Shown: positions 36,450 to 45,024, counted from the stretch's first letter. The stretch is 64,000 nucleotides of DNA from Maritalea mobilis (GCF_019800885.1 NZ_JAHVKE010000001.1:930001-994000); one strand, 5' to 3'. The notes: generated from the letters alone by a model not told the origin. Numbers and translations: made by a program.

Positions 36450-37532
36450 TTGGCGATGTCGCAGGCCATGACGGCACAAGCTCGTATCGCCCTGCCCGGC
36501 GACCGCTGCCGGCGGGGTGCGCAGGCCATGGTGGCGCTGAGCCTGCTCTTGCTCGTCACCTCGGTCCTGAGCCTCGGCACCGGGGCGTCCGGCACCAGCC
36601 TGTGGGACGCGCTCTCCAACCTTCTGCGGGGGGAGGAGATCGCGGCTCGCGACGCGGTGATCCTGCTCGACATTCGCTTGCCGCGCCTCGGCCTCGGCAT
36701 TCTTGTGGGCGCGGCGCTGGCCGTGTCGGGGGCCGTGATGCAGGGCCTGTTCCGCAACCCGTTGGCCGATCCGGGGCTTGTCGGCGTCAGCGCCGGGGCC
36801 GGGCTTGGGGCCATCGGGGCCATCGTGCTGGGCGGGCTGTTGCCCCTGGCCGTTTCGGAGAGCCTTGGTTTCTACCTCGTGCCGGTATCGGCCTTTCTGG
36901 GCGGATGGGGCACCACGCTGCTGCTCTACCGTTTGTCCACGACGCGGGGGCGAACCTCGGTCGCGGTCATGCTGCTCGGCGGGATCGCCATTGCCGCGCT
37001 CGCGGGCGCACTGTCGGGTATCCTGATCTACCTGGCCGATGACGCCCAACTGCGCGACCTGACCTTCTGGGGGCTGGGATCGCTGGCGGGGGCGACATGG
37101 GACAAGCTGCTGGTCGCAGGTCCGCTGATCGGGCTGGCGCTGGCGGCCTCGCCCTTTCTTGCGCGTGCCTTGAACGGGCTGGCCTTGGGCGAAGGACCGG
37201 CGGCGCATCTGGGCATCCCGGTGCAGAAAATGAAGAATATCGCCGTCCTGATGGTGGCCGCGGCGACCGGGGCAGCGGTGGCGGTTTCGGGGGGCATCGG
37301 CTTCATCGGGATCGTCGTGCCGCACCTGCTGCGCCTTGTGATCGGGCCGGATCACCGTTTCCTGCTGCCCAATGCCGCGCTTCTGGGGGCGAGCCTGCTG
37401 ATCCTGGCCGACATGATCTCGCGCAGTGTCGTAGCGCCGGCGGAACTGCCCATCGGGATCGTCACGGCCACGCTGGGCGGGCCGTTCTTCCTGTGGATCC
37501 TGCTGCGCAACCGCAGCCTTCTGGACGTGTGA
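36450..37532 (+). CDS. hmuU: Hemin ABC transporter permease HmuU (FecCD family)
   Basis: 360 aa with about ten membrane helices; FecCD hallmarks are RLPRLGLGILVGAALAVSGAVMQGLFRNPLADPGLVGVSAGA and GGIGFIGIVVPHLLRLVIGPDHRFLLP. Start probably TTG at 36450 (GGGAG six bases earlier); ATG at 36456 is the alternative. It moves heme across the inner membrane with HmuT and HmuV. Confidence 0.95.
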   Translation: MAMSQAMTAQARIALPGDRCRRGAQAMVALSLLLLVTSVLSLGTGASGTSLWDALSNLLRGEEIAARDAVILLDIRLPRLGLGILVGAALAVSGAVMQGLFRNPLADPGLVGVSAGAGLGAIGAIVLGGLLPLAVSESLGFYLVPVSAFLGGWGTTLLLYRLSTTRGRTSVAVMLLGGIAIAALAGALSGILIYLADDAQLRDLTFWGLGSLAGATWDKLLVAGPLIGLALAASPFLARALNGLALGEGPAAHLGIPVQKMKNIAVLMVAAATGAAVAVSGGIGFIGIVVPHLLRLVIGPDHRFLLPNAALLGASLLILADMISRSVVAPAELPIGIVTATLGGPFFLWILLRNRSLLDV

Positions 37533-37536
37533 CATC

Positions 37537-38322
37537 ATGCTGAGCGCCAAGAACATCCGGGTGAACCTGGGCGCGAGCCCCGTGCTGCACGGCGTCGACC
37601 TGACCGCGCAGCCCGGCGAGGTCACCTGCATCGTGGGCCCCAACGGGTCGGGCAAGACGACGCTTCTGCGCGCCATGACGCAGGATCTGCCCTACGAGGG
37701 GGACATCCGGCTGGACGGGGACGACATCGCGCAGATGCCCGGCTGGCACCTGGCCACGCGGCGCGGGGTGCTGCCGCAGGCCAGCCGCATCGCCTTTCCC
37801 TTCACGGTGCTGGAGATCGTGCGCCTTGGCCAGATGGCCGCCGCCGACCCCGCCCCGCCGCATCGCGCCTCGGAAGCGCTGGAGCGTGTCGGGCTGGCCG
37901 GGTTCGAGGGGCGCTATTACCAGGAATTGTCGGGCGGCGAGCAGCAGCGCGTGCAACTGGCCCGCGTCCTGACGCAGGTCTGGCACCCGGTCGGGCATGA
38001 CGGGCCGCGCTGGCTTTTTCTCGATGAACCGGTGTCGAGCCTCGACATCGGGCACCAGCTGGAGGTGATGGACCTGATGGCCGATTACGCCGCGCAGGGC
38101 GGCGGCGTCGTGGCCGTCATGCATGACCTGAACCTGACCGCGATCTACGCGCAATCGGTCGCCATGCTTGCGGGCGGGCGCGTGATGGCGCAGGGTTCCC
38201 CCGCCGCTGTCCTGACCGATGCGGCCCTCAGCCACGCCTATGGCTGCCAGCTGCGCGTGAACGCGACGCCGGGCGAGGCTGCGACGTTCCTCTTGCCCCA
38301 CATGGCCCGCCGGGCGGGCTGA
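37537..38322 (+). CDS. hmuV: Hemin ABC transporter ATPase HmuV
   Basis: 261 aa. Walker A GPNGSGKTT, Q-loop VLPQASRIAFPFTV, signature [16 protein letters not shown], an insert before Walker B (VWHPVGHDGPRWLFLDEPVSSLDI) typical of HmuV, and switch His in VMHDLNLT. Powers HmuU in heme import. It starts 4 bases after hmuU. Confidence 0.96.
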   Translation: MLSAKNIRVNLGASPVLHGVDLTAQPGEVTCIVGPNGSGKTTLLRAMTQDLPYEGDIRLDGDDIAQMPGWHLATRRGVLPQASRIAFPFTVLEIVRLGQMAAADPAPPHRASEALERVGLAGFEGRYYQELSGGEQQRVQLARVLTQVWHPVGHDGPRWLFLDEPVSSLDIGHQLEVMDLMADYAAQGGGVVAVMHDLNLTAIYAQSVAMLAGGRVMAQGSPAAVLTDAALSHAYGCQLRVNATPGEAATFLLPHMARRAG

Positions 38323-38355
38323 CCCAGTTTCAAGACAGTGAAAGGAAACGACCCC

Positions 38356-38685
38356 ATGTATCTCGCCATGAACCGCTTCACAGTGCGCAGCGAAAATGCC
38401 GACGCCTTCGAGGCGCTGTGGCTCGGCCGCGACAGCCACCTGAAAGACATGGAGGGCTTCGTCGAGTTCCACATGCTCAAGGGCCCGGAAAAGGAGGATG
38501 GCACCATCCTCTATGCCTCGCACACGGTGTGGGAAAACGAAGAGGTCTTCCGCGCCTGGACCCGGTCCGAGGAGTTCCGCAAGGCCCATGCCAATGCCGG
38601 CACCACCTCGAAACTGCACGAGGGCAGCCCGAGTTTCGAGGGCTTTTCGGCGATCCAGCACATCGCGCGCGACGCCGCCGCCTGA
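38356..38685 (+). CDS. IsdG-like heme-degrading monooxygenase (ABM domain)
   Basis: 109 aa, dimeric ferredoxin-like ABM fold. The IsdG catalytic triad Asn-Trp-His appears to be kept as Asn6, Trp68 and His78, together with FVEFHMLKG. It would open the heme ring to release iron, as HmuQ/HmuD do in rhizobia. It closes the hmuTUV operon, 33 bases after hmuV; AAAGGA nine bases before the ATG. The locus also has hmuS, so there may be two ways to use heme. A bidirectional terminator follows. Confidence 0.85.
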   Translation: MYLAMNRFTVRSENADAFEALWLGRDSHLKDMEGFVEFHMLKGPEKEDGTILYASHTVWENEEVFRAWTRSEEFRKAHANAGTTSKLHEGSPSFEGFSAIQHIARDAAA

Positions 38686-38708
38686 TCCCGAACCAAAATC
38701 GAGCAGAA

Positions 38709-38748
38709 AAAACCGCCGCGGTCCGAAAGGAGCGCGGCGGTTCTTTTT
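38709..38748. terminator. Bidirectional rho-independent terminator
   Basis: 10-bp stem AACCGCCGCG (38711-38720) / CGCGGCGGTT (38733-38742), then TCTTTTT on the plus strand and GGTTTTTTCTGC on the minus strand. It serves both the hmuTUV operon and the convergent receptor gene. Confidence 0.88.
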
Positions 38749-38766
38749 GGCGAAATGACGATCCGG

Positions 38767-40749
38767 TCAGAAGGTGAAACTCGCCGTCAGTTCGAAACTG
38801 CGGCCGGTCTGAGACAGGCCGTTGGGATAGATCACGTAGTCTTCGTCAAAGACGTTATCGATGCCGAAGCGGATCGTGCTGCCTGCAAACACGCCGTTTT
38901 CCGGCGCGAAGGAGGCGAACAGGTCCAGCGTCTGGTAGCCGTCGAACGTGTCGTCGGCAATCGGCTCGGCGGCGAAGGTCGCCCGGGCACCGACGCTCCA
39001 GTCGTCATTGGGGCGATACCCGGCCTCCAGGGTCAGGCGATCTTGCGGCAGCGACGACAGCCAGTCGCCATCGGCCCCTTCGCCGCGCGCGGTGCTGAGG
39101 CCTGCGCCCGCGAACCAGCGCTCGGCGTCGTAATCGACCTCGGCCTCGAAGCCCCAAAGCTCGGCATCGACATTGGTGAAGGTCGTGGTGCCGGCAAAGA
39201 TGTTCACGGCCATCTCGATGAAGTTCTCGACCTCGGCATAATAGGCATTGGCCGAAAAGCTCAGGCGGTCGCCCGCGCTGAACACGCCCATGCGCTCGAA
39301 CCGCGCCCCGATCTCGAATTGCGTCGACTCCTCGGGGTCGAGGTTGGGGTTCGGCACGAAGTAGTTGTCGGGCGGGAACGGTGCCCCGGTCGCGAAGTGC
39401 AGACCGCTGTTGTAGAGCTCGGTCAGCGATGGCGCGCGGAAGGCGCGGGCCACGTTCGCGAAGATCTGCCATTCCTCGGTCGGTCGGTAGCTGACGCCGA
39501 GACGGGGCGACAGGAACTCTTCGCTGACCTCGTCGAGGGTCGCGTCACTCGGATCGCGCTCGTACAGGTCGTAGCGCAGACCGGCGATCACGTCGAAGGA
39601 CGGGCTGACCGAGGCCGTGGCCTCCATGAATACGCCCACCGTGTCGGCCTCGGCATCGGGGAAGGCCGTGCGCGGGGCGCCGTCACGTTCGCCTTCCTGC
39701 GTGTCGCGGAAGGCTTCGAACCCGTAGACCAGGTCCACCGGCACGCCGAGATCGAAGCTGGAGCGGTTCGTGACCTCGAAGCCGAACGTCTCGTAGCGCG
39801 TTTCGTCGAGACGGGGCGCGGTCACGCGGTCTTCGGTGATCTCGAGCCATGTGCCATAGGCCAGGACCGACAGATCGATCCAGTCCGAGTCGACCGGGGC
39901 ATAATCCCACGACAGGCGCAGGTTGATGACCTCCGCCTCGCGGTCGACCAGCGGGTTCGACCCGGTGACCGATCCGTTGGAGTTCGACGGGATCTGCCCC
40001 TCGTCCAGGTAGCTGGAGAACGTCAGCTCGAACCGGCTGTCGGCCGACGGCTCGAACCCGATGGCGACATGGCCGTTTACCGAGTCGACCTGCGAATAGG
40101 CGATGTCGTCGCCGCCACCGGCTTCGAGATCGGCGTTGATCTGGCGCCCGCCGACGAACAGCAGCGCATCCCAGTCGCCCCAATCGGCATAGACCATCGA
40201 GTTGGCGTTGACCTGCTCGCCGTTCGAGCTGTAGCCGAGCGTGACGCGCCCGCCTTCGGTCTGGTCGGGGCCGAGCAGATCCGCCGCCGAGATGGTCTCG
40301 ACCGAGACGACCCCGCCAAGCGCGCCCGAGCCGTAGAGGGTCGATCCGCCGCCGCGCACCACTTCGACGCTGCCGACCAGGTCGGGATCGACGAAGAACC
40401 GGCCCCGGTGACCTTGGCTGTAGTTGAACCGCCCGCCGTCGAAGCGCAGCACGATCTGGTCGTCGGAGAAGCCCCGGATGTTGATTTCTTGCGACATGCC
40501 ACGCGGGCCGCCGTTGATGGACACGCCCGGCAGATCGCCGATCAGGTCCTGGAAATCGCCGGCCTGTCGATTGGCGAGGTCTTCGCCCTCGATGACCGAA
40601 GCCGCCGCCGGCGTATCGAGCACCGCGCGTTCATCGCGGAAGGCGGTCCCCAGGAGAATCGGATCGAGCACGAAACCCAGATCCTGTGCTTGCGCGGACG
40701 CACCCGAGGTGGCCAGCGCTGTCGTCAAAAGCAACAACGTGCGACGCAT
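38767..40749 (-). CDS. hmuR: TonB-dependent heme/hemoglobin receptor
   Basis: 660 aa. Signal peptide (MRRTLLLLTTALATSGASAQA), plug domain (about 40-160, DTPAAASVIEGEDL with SVEVVRGGGSTLYGSGALGG) and a 22-strand barrel ending in Phe. Heme-receptor hallmarks FRAPSLTELY and NPNLDPE are present. It brings heme through the outer membrane using TonB energy. A TGA-N9-TCA iron box lies 83 bases upstream of its start. A long open frame on the opposite strand is only a high-GC shadow. Confidence 0.94.
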   Translation of the reverse strand: MRRTLLLLTTALATSGASAQAQDLGFVLDPILLGTAFRDERAVLDTPAAASVIEGEDLANRQAGDFQDLIGDLPGVSINGGPRGMSQEINIRGFSDDQIVLRFDGGRFNYSQGHRGRFFVDPDLVGSVEVVRGGGSTLYGSGALGGVVSVETISAADLLGPDQTEGGRVTLGYSSNGEQVNANSMVYADWGDWDALLFVGGRQINADLEAGGGDDIAYSQVDSVNGHVAIGFEPSADSRFELTFSSYLDEGQIPSNSNGSVTGSNPLVDREAEVINLRLSWDYAPVDSDWIDLSVLAYGTWLEITEDRVTAPRLDETRYETFGFEVTNRSSFDLGVPVDLVYGFEAFRDTQEGERDGAPRTAFPDAEADTVGVFMEATASVSPSFDVIAGLRYDLYERDPSDATLDEVSEEFLSPRLGVSYRPTEEWQIFANVARAFRAPSLTELYNSGLHFATGAPFPPDNYFVPNPNLDPEESTQFEIGARFERMGVFSAGDRLSFSANAYYAEVENFIEMAVNIFAGTTTFTNVDAELWGFEAEVDYDAERWFAGAGLSTARGEGADGDWLSSLPQDRLTLEAGYRPNDDWSVGARATFAAEPIADDTFDGYQTLDLFASFAPENGVFAGSTIRFGIDNVFDEDYVIYPNGLSQTGRSFELTASFTF

Positions 40750-40831
40750 GATTTGCCCCTTTTCCTTGGCATTGTCTGTCGCGGGACCTGCCTGCGGGTG
40801 GGGCGCGTTCGTGAGGCTGCGCTACATTTCC

Positions 40832-40846
40832 TGATTGTTTTAGTCA
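40832..40846. promoter_or_regulatory. Iron box upstream of the heme receptor (TGATTGTTTTAGTCA)
   Basis: Exact TGA-N9-TCA match in the only AT-rich part of the 127-base gap between tonB and the receptor gene; read on the minus strand, TTGACT at its left edge could be the -35 element. Consistent with repression by RirA when iron is sufficient. Confidence 0.6.
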
Positions 40847-40876
40847 AGAAAGCAGATCGCGATTTTTCTCAGCCTG

Positions 40877-41809
40877 TTACCGGCCGCGCACAGCCACGCT
40901 GTAGCTGCGCTGCGCGCCGGGCGGCGGTGGCGGAAACGGGGCCGCGCGCTGCACGTGGGACAGCGCGATCCGGTCGAACTCGGCGCTGCCGGAGGAGCGC
41001 GCGACCGAGATCGCGGCCAGCCCGCCAGACGGCGCAATGGTGAAGGCGATCACCGCCGCGCCGCTGAACCGTGTGTTCGGACGGCGCAGGCGCGTCAGCT
41101 GGCGGTTGACGAGGTTCGGATAACGCGCCGCGGCCCGGCCGTCGCTTGCGCTGCTGCCCGTGTCTCCGGCGGCGGTTTGCGCCCCTGCCCCGGTCTGCTG
41201 GCCTGCCGCATCGCCCGCCCGCGTGGTCGTCGCGGCGCTGCCTTGAGGGGCGGGTTGCGCCGGCTGAGGCGTTGGCTGCGGCGCGGGGCGCGCGACCCGG
41301 GGCGTTGGGCGCGGCGTGTCGGCCTCGGGGCGCCGCACCACGGGATCGGGCTGCGCTTCGACCCGTTCCGGCTGGGGCCGGGTCGCGGGTTGCGCGGTGC
41401 TGGGGGTGACGGGGGACGCAGCAACCGGGACCGTCGCGGCGACAGCGCTCGGCTGCGTCGGGGTAACCTCGGCCATTACGGGACTGGGATTGGTGGGCAG
41501 ATCTACGGGGCGGGTTTCGGCGATGGTCGCCTGCTCCACCGGCTCAGCCTCGCTCGGCGCGATCCGGTCTGGCCGTGCGACCTCGGTCGGGTCGATCCGG
41601 TCGGGCGTTTCGGTGATCTCGGAAGGCGGCACGGGGGTGGCGACACCAGCCACGGCATCCTCGAAACTGTTGCCGATCATCGCGATCTGCGGCGGGCCAC
41701 CGGACAGGGTTTCGCGCTCCTCCCCGCCGAGCGCCACGATGCCCGTGCCATGCAGGGTGACGGAGAACAGCGCCGCGACGCCGACTGCGAAGGGCGCGCG
41801 CCTCCTCAT
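40877..41809 (-). CDS. tonB: TonB energy-transducing protein
   Basis: 310 aa. N-terminal membrane anchor (AVGVAALFSVTLHGTGIVAL), a Pro/Ala/Thr-rich periplasm-spanning region (about 60-225, with many Pro-x pairs) and a C-terminal TonB domain with YPNLVNRQLTRLRRPNTRFSGAAVIAF and RAAPFPPPPPG. It carries proton-motive energy to the heme receptor. Its ATG overlaps the exbD stop by four bases, so it is last in exbB-exbD-exbD-tonB. Confidence 0.92.
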   Translation of the reverse strand: MRRRAPFAVGVAALFSVTLHGTGIVALGGEERETLSGGPPQIAMIGNSFEDAVAGVATPVPPSEITETPDRIDPTEVARPDRIAPSEAEPVEQATIAETRPVDLPTNPSPVMAEVTPTQPSAVAATVPVAASPVTPSTAQPATRPQPERVEAQPDPVVRRPEADTPRPTPRVARPAPQPTPQPAQPAPQGSAATTTRAGDAAGQQTGAGAQTAAGDTGSSASDGRAAARYPNLVNRQLTRLRRPNTRFSGAAVIAFTIAPSGGLAAISVARSSGSAEFDRIALSHVQRAAPFPPPPPGAQRSYSVAVRGR

Positions 41810-42201
41810 GGCAGGCCCCGCTCGGTCACGATCCAGATCTCGGCCGCACCGGCTGCGCGCAACTCGCGCGCGATGGCAACGAGGTCCTGCGCAGGCAGAT
41901 CGCGGTCGGGGACAAGCCGTAGCGCAACCTCGGCCCCGCGTTCGGAGAGGCGTTGAGCGAGGTAGGCCTCGGAGGTGATCTCGGCACCGCGATAGACCAT
42001 GGTCCCGTCCGCCCGGATCACGGCGGCGTCGGGCGGCGCGCGCCCCTCCAGCCGGTCGGCGCGCACGAGGGTTACCCCGCGCTCCATCGGCGGGGCGATG
42101 CTGGCGGCGACCAGGAAGAAGACCAGCATCAGGAACACGACGTTGATCAGCGCGATCATCGGCTCGGGGCGGCGGCGTTTGCGCGAAGGGGCAAGGGCCA
42201 T
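41806..42201 (-). CDS. ExbD-like protein lacking the conserved membrane Asp
   Basis: 131 aa: short cytoplasmic tail, one membrane helix (MIALINVVFLMLVFFLVAASI) and a periplasmic domain. In canonical ExbD/TolR the helix begins with TPLID and the Asp is needed for proton coupling; here that position is Asn (ALINVVFL). The neighbouring ExbD keeps the Asp. It is likely a second, structural ExbD in a heteromeric ExbBDD complex. Four-base gap from the upstream exbD, ATGA overlap with tonB. Confidence 0.88.
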   Translation of the reverse strand: MALAPSRKRRRPEPMIALINVVFLMLVFFLVAASIAPPMERGVTLVRADRLEGRAPPDAAVIRADGTMVYRGAEITSEAYLAQRLSERGAEVALRLVPDRDLPAQDLVAIARELRAAGAAEIWIVTERGLP

Positions 42202-42205
42202 GGCG

Positions 42206-42589
42206 TTACCCGAGCACGGCCACGGCCAGCCACGGCACAGGCCGCAGCATCACCAACAGGTCGATCAGGCGCTGCGATGTGACGTCTTCGGACAGCGTCA
42301 CCAGAAGGGTCGTGGGTTCCCCTTCGTCGGGCCGCAGCGCGGTCAGGGCGTCGATGAGGTCGGCATCGCCCACGGGCGCGCCGTTCAGGCGGAACGCCTC
42401 GGGTCCCAGTTGCAGGAAGATCGGGCGCGGGCTTGGCGCGGCCCCGGCACCGGCATTCTGCAACGGCACCTCGGCAAAGCGCGTGAAGGTGGAACTGAGC
42501 ATGAAGAACAGCAGCAACAGGAAGATGACGTCGATGAGCGGCGTCAGGGTGATCGGTCGCCGCCGCCAGATGCGCGTTCTAACCGGCAT
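42206..42589 (-). CDS. exbD: Biopolymer transport protein ExbD
   Basis: 127 aa: Arg-rich N-terminal tail, membrane helix TLTPLIDVIFLLLLFFMLSS with the essential Asp, and a periplasmic domain. Part of the ExbBD proton channel that energises TonB. Its start overlaps the exbB 3' end by 11 bases. Confidence 0.93.
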   Translation of the reverse strand: MPVRTRIWRRRPITLTPLIDVIFLLLLFFMLSSTFTRFAEVPLQNAGAGAAPSPRPIFLQLGPEAFRLNGAPVGDADLIDALTALRPDEGEPTTLLVTLSEDVTSQRLIDLLVMLRPVPWLAVAVLG

Positions 42590-43256
42590 GGATCGCCTCG
42601 ACCCGCGCAGGCTGTGCCGCGACCTCGGGCCTGCCTTGCGACGACATCGGGTGGAACGCGGTCTCCAAAGCGAGATCGGCGCAGGCCCGTTCGCGCGCGG
42701 CGCGGCTTTCGAACCAGGTCAGGGCCAACGTGGTCGGCATTGCGACGGCAAGGCCCGCCGCCGTGGTCAGCAGCGCGACCCAGATGCCGCCCGCCAGAAC
42801 CGACGGGTCCACCGCATCGCCCGCGTGTTGCAGGGCGCGGAACGCGTCGATCATGCCCAGAACGGTGCCGAACAACCCCAGAAGCGGCGCAACCTGCGCG
42901 ATGCTGTCGAGCAGGCGAAAGCCGCGTTCGACGCGCCCCAGCCGATCCTCGGCCATGGCGACCAGGCGCGCCCTGGTGTCGGCGGCGCCCTCGATCGCCA
43001 TGGCCAGCACGGGGGCAAGGTGGCTTCGGCATCCGGCGAGGATCTGCGCCGCCTCGGCAGGGCGGCCCGCATCAATGGCCGCGCGCGCGCGGGCGATGCC
43101 GCCATGCCGGCCCACGCCGAGCGCCTGGAATTGCCACAGTTTCCAGATCACGGTCGCAACCGCGATGATCGACAGGAGCAGCAGCAGGCCGATGACCGGG
43201 CCGCCAAGGTCGATGATGCCCTGAACGCGCGCAAGAGTGGTGTCGAGGAGGCTCAT
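42579..43256 (-). CDS. exbB: Biopolymer transport protein ExbB (MotA/TolQ/ExbB channel)
   Basis: 225 aa. Three membrane helices: one near 18-38 (GPVIGLLLLLSIIAVATVIW) and two later (VAPLLGLFGTVLGMIDAF; GIWVALLTTAAGLAVAMPTTLAL), the TolQ/ExbB signature region. Forms the proton channel with ExbD. A longer upstream frame contains the preceding gene in another frame and is not part of the protein. ATGA overlap with the small secreted-protein gene upstream. Confidence 0.93.
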   Translation of the reverse strand: MSLLDTTLARVQGIIDLGGPVIGLLLLLSIIAVATVIWKLWQFQALGVGRHGGIARARAAIDAGRPAEAAQILAGCRSHLAPVLAMAIEGAADTRARLVAMAEDRLGRVERGFRLLDSIAQVAPLLGLFGTVLGMIDAFRALQHAGDAVDPSVLAGGIWVALLTTAAGLAVAMPTTLALTWFESRAARERACADLALETAFHPMSSQGRPEVAAQPARVEAIHAG

Positions 43257-43666
43257 CCGATCACCTCCACATCCGTGCGGGAGGAGACGCCGAGCGCCCC
43301 CGCGCAATCCGCGCCGCCGCTGCATTCGGCCACGCCGTTGATCAGCACCCGGCCCAGTTGCGCACAGTCGAGCGCCCCCAGATCGAACTGGCGCACGCGC
43401 GGCAGGCCGTCGGGCAGCGCGCCGAAGTCGAACAGTGTCAGGCGGTCCACCTGCCCCTCGGTGTCGATCAGCACGGTTTCCAGCGACAGCCTCGACAGGT
43501 CCGCGCCGGTGGCGTTCTCGGCCATGAAGGTCAGGCGGCAGGCGCCGTCCAGCTGATCGACCCGGTTCAACTCGATGCCAAGGCGCGGGGGCTGATCGGC
43601 CTGTTGGGCCAGAGCGGGGGCGGACAGGAGCGTGAACGCAAGGGTCAGGTGGCAGAGGGTGCGCAT
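43253..43666 (-). CDS. Small secreted protein of the tonB-exbBD operon, function unknown
   Basis: 137 aa with signal peptide MRTLCHLTLAFTLLSAPALA-QQ. Mature part has beta-rich segments (LGIELNRVDQLDGACRLTFMAENATG) and four cysteines (GACRL, ALDCAQ, AECSGGADCAG) that could form two disulfides. GGAGGCTTC precedes the ATG. First gene of a five-gene operon with exbB, two exbD and tonB, so a periplasmic role in heme transport is plausible. I do not recognise a named family. Confidence 0.8.
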   Translation of the reverse strand: MRTLCHLTLAFTLLSAPALAQQADQPPRLGIELNRVDQLDGACRLTFMAENATGADLSRLSLETVLIDTEGQVDRLTLFDFGALPDGLPRVRQFDLGALDCAQLGRVLINGVAECSGGADCAGALGVSSRTDVEVIG

Positions 43667-43775
43667 GAAGCCTCCGGTGCGGTCGAAGTTTTGGGATGAT
43701 TGGCTGGCACCGAAGGGGCTTGCGCGTGGGGCGATGCTTGGTTTCCATCGCCTGACTTGCATCATCTACGAAAAC

Positions 43776-43790
43776 CGATAAAAACTGTCA
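43776..43790. promoter_or_regulatory. Candidate iron box in the hmuS / exbB-operon divergent promoter (CGATAAAAACTGTCA)
   Basis: One mismatch to TGA-N9-TCA; shares the AAAAC element of the receptor box. It lies in the 204-base gap between two divergent heme operons and could control both. Confidence 0.45.
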
Positions 43791-43870
43791 ACAAATGCCA
43801 GGTCCGAGGTGGTTACCGGTCTGACCCAGCCCTTTCCCCCCTCACCTCGAACCGAACAAAGGTCCTCGAC

Positions 43871-44926
43871 ATGACTGAGTCCGATACTCTTGCCGACACA
43901 CGCCGCACGCCCGATGCCGCCGACCTGCGCACCGCGCTGGAGGATGCGACCCTGCGGGCGCGCGATCTGGCGAAAAGCCTTGGCGTGACGGAGGCCGATC
44001 TGGTCGCCGCGCAGGTGGGCCATGGCGCCACGCGCATTCCCGCCGACCCGAACCGTCTGATGCCCGCGATCCGGTCCCTGGGCGAGGTCATGGCGCTGAC
44101 CCGCAATGAAAGCGCGGTGCACGAGCGGACCGGCACCTATGACGACTGGCACCCGGGCGATCATGCCGGGATGATCCTCGGGCCCGAGATCGACCTGCGC
44201 ATCTTTCCCAAGCATTGGGTGCATGGCTTCGCCCTGCGCAATGGCAGCGGGAAAGGCCCCGCGCGCAGCCTGCAAGTCTTCGATGCCAGCGGCGAGGCGA
44301 TCCACAAGGTGTATTCGCAGGACGGCACCGATCTGGACGCCTGGGACCGGGCGGTCGAGGGCTTGGCGACCGGCGATACGCGCGACACGCTGACACTCGA
44401 CCCCGCCCCGGTGGCCGAGGGCGTCCGATCCCGCCCCGAAAAGGCCGAGGCGTTGCGCGCCGAGTGGTCGCGCATGACCGACACGCACCAGTTCCTGCGC
44501 CTTGTCGCCAAGATGAAGATGAACCGGCTGGGGGCCTACCGCATCGCAGGCGCGCCGTTTGCCACGGCGCTGCCGCCCAAGGCCCTGAACGACGCGCTTC
44601 TGGCCTGCGGGAACGGGGCGGTTCCGATCATGCTTTTCGTCGGCAACCGGGGGTGCATCCAGATCCATTCCGGCCCGATCGACATGTTGAAAGAGGTGGG
44701 GCCGTGGCAAAACGTGCTCGACCCGCGCTTCAACCTGCATCTGCGGCTGGATCACGTGGCCGAGGTCTGGCTGGTCGAAAAGCCGACCAAACGCGGACCG
44801 GCTCTGAGCATCGATGCGTTCACGGAAACCGGCGAGTTGATCCTGCAACTCTTCGGCGTGCGGACCTCGGCGGTCGATCACAGCGCGGCCTTTCGGACGA
44901 TGACAGAGGCCCTGCCAAGGCTCTGA
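43871..44926 (+). CDS. hmuS: Cytoplasmic hemin-handling protein HmuS/HemS
   Basis: 351 aa, two tandem HemS-like domains (about 25-185 and 195-345). A probable heme-ligand His lies in ERTGTYDDWHPGDHAG. Such proteins bind imported heme in the cytoplasm and store, transfer or degrade it. ATG at 43871 (MTESDTLADTRR) is used; a long upstream open frame overlaps the promoter. Transcribed divergently from the exbB-exbD-tonB operon. Confidence 0.94.
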   Translation: MTESDTLADTRRTPDAADLRTALEDATLRARDLAKSLGVTEADLVAAQVGHGATRIPADPNRLMPAIRSLGEVMALTRNESAVHERTGTYDDWHPGDHAGMILGPEIDLRIFPKHWVHGFALRNGSGKGPARSLQVFDASGEAIHKVYSQDGTDLDAWDRAVEGLATGDTRDTLTLDPAPVAEGVRSRPEKAEALRAEWSRMTDTHQFLRLVAKMKMNRLGAYRIAGAPFATALPPKALNDALLACGNGAVPIMLFVGNRGCIQIHSGPIDMLKEVGPWQNVLDPRFNLHLRLDHVAEVWLVEKPTKRGPALSIDAFTETGELILQLFGVRTSAVDHSAAFRTMTEALPRL

Positions 44927-44950
44927 GACGGCCGCTGCGACACGAGTGCG

Positions 44951-44987
44951 AAAAAGGCGGGCGCTGGAGATCAGCGCCCGCCTTTGT
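44951..44987. terminator. Bidirectional rho-independent terminator
   Basis: Perfect 14-bp stem AAAGGCGGGCGCTG (44953-44966) / CAGCGCCCGCCTTT (44972-44985) with A/T-rich flanks on both sides; serves hmuS and the convergent phn operon. Confidence 0.9.
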
Positions 44988-45024
44988 GTCTCGTCTCTAT
45001 CCGAATGCCTTGCCCCGGCGGCCG

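Noticed and set aside
36276-37676. 466-aa open frame opposite hmuU
   Set aside because: Antisense of the FecCD permease gene; Arg/Gln/Gly-rich shadow without any domain.
38755-41043. 762-aa open frame on the plus strand
   Set aside because: It is the high-GC antisense shadow of the heme receptor gene: low-complexity composition, no domain and no ribosome site.
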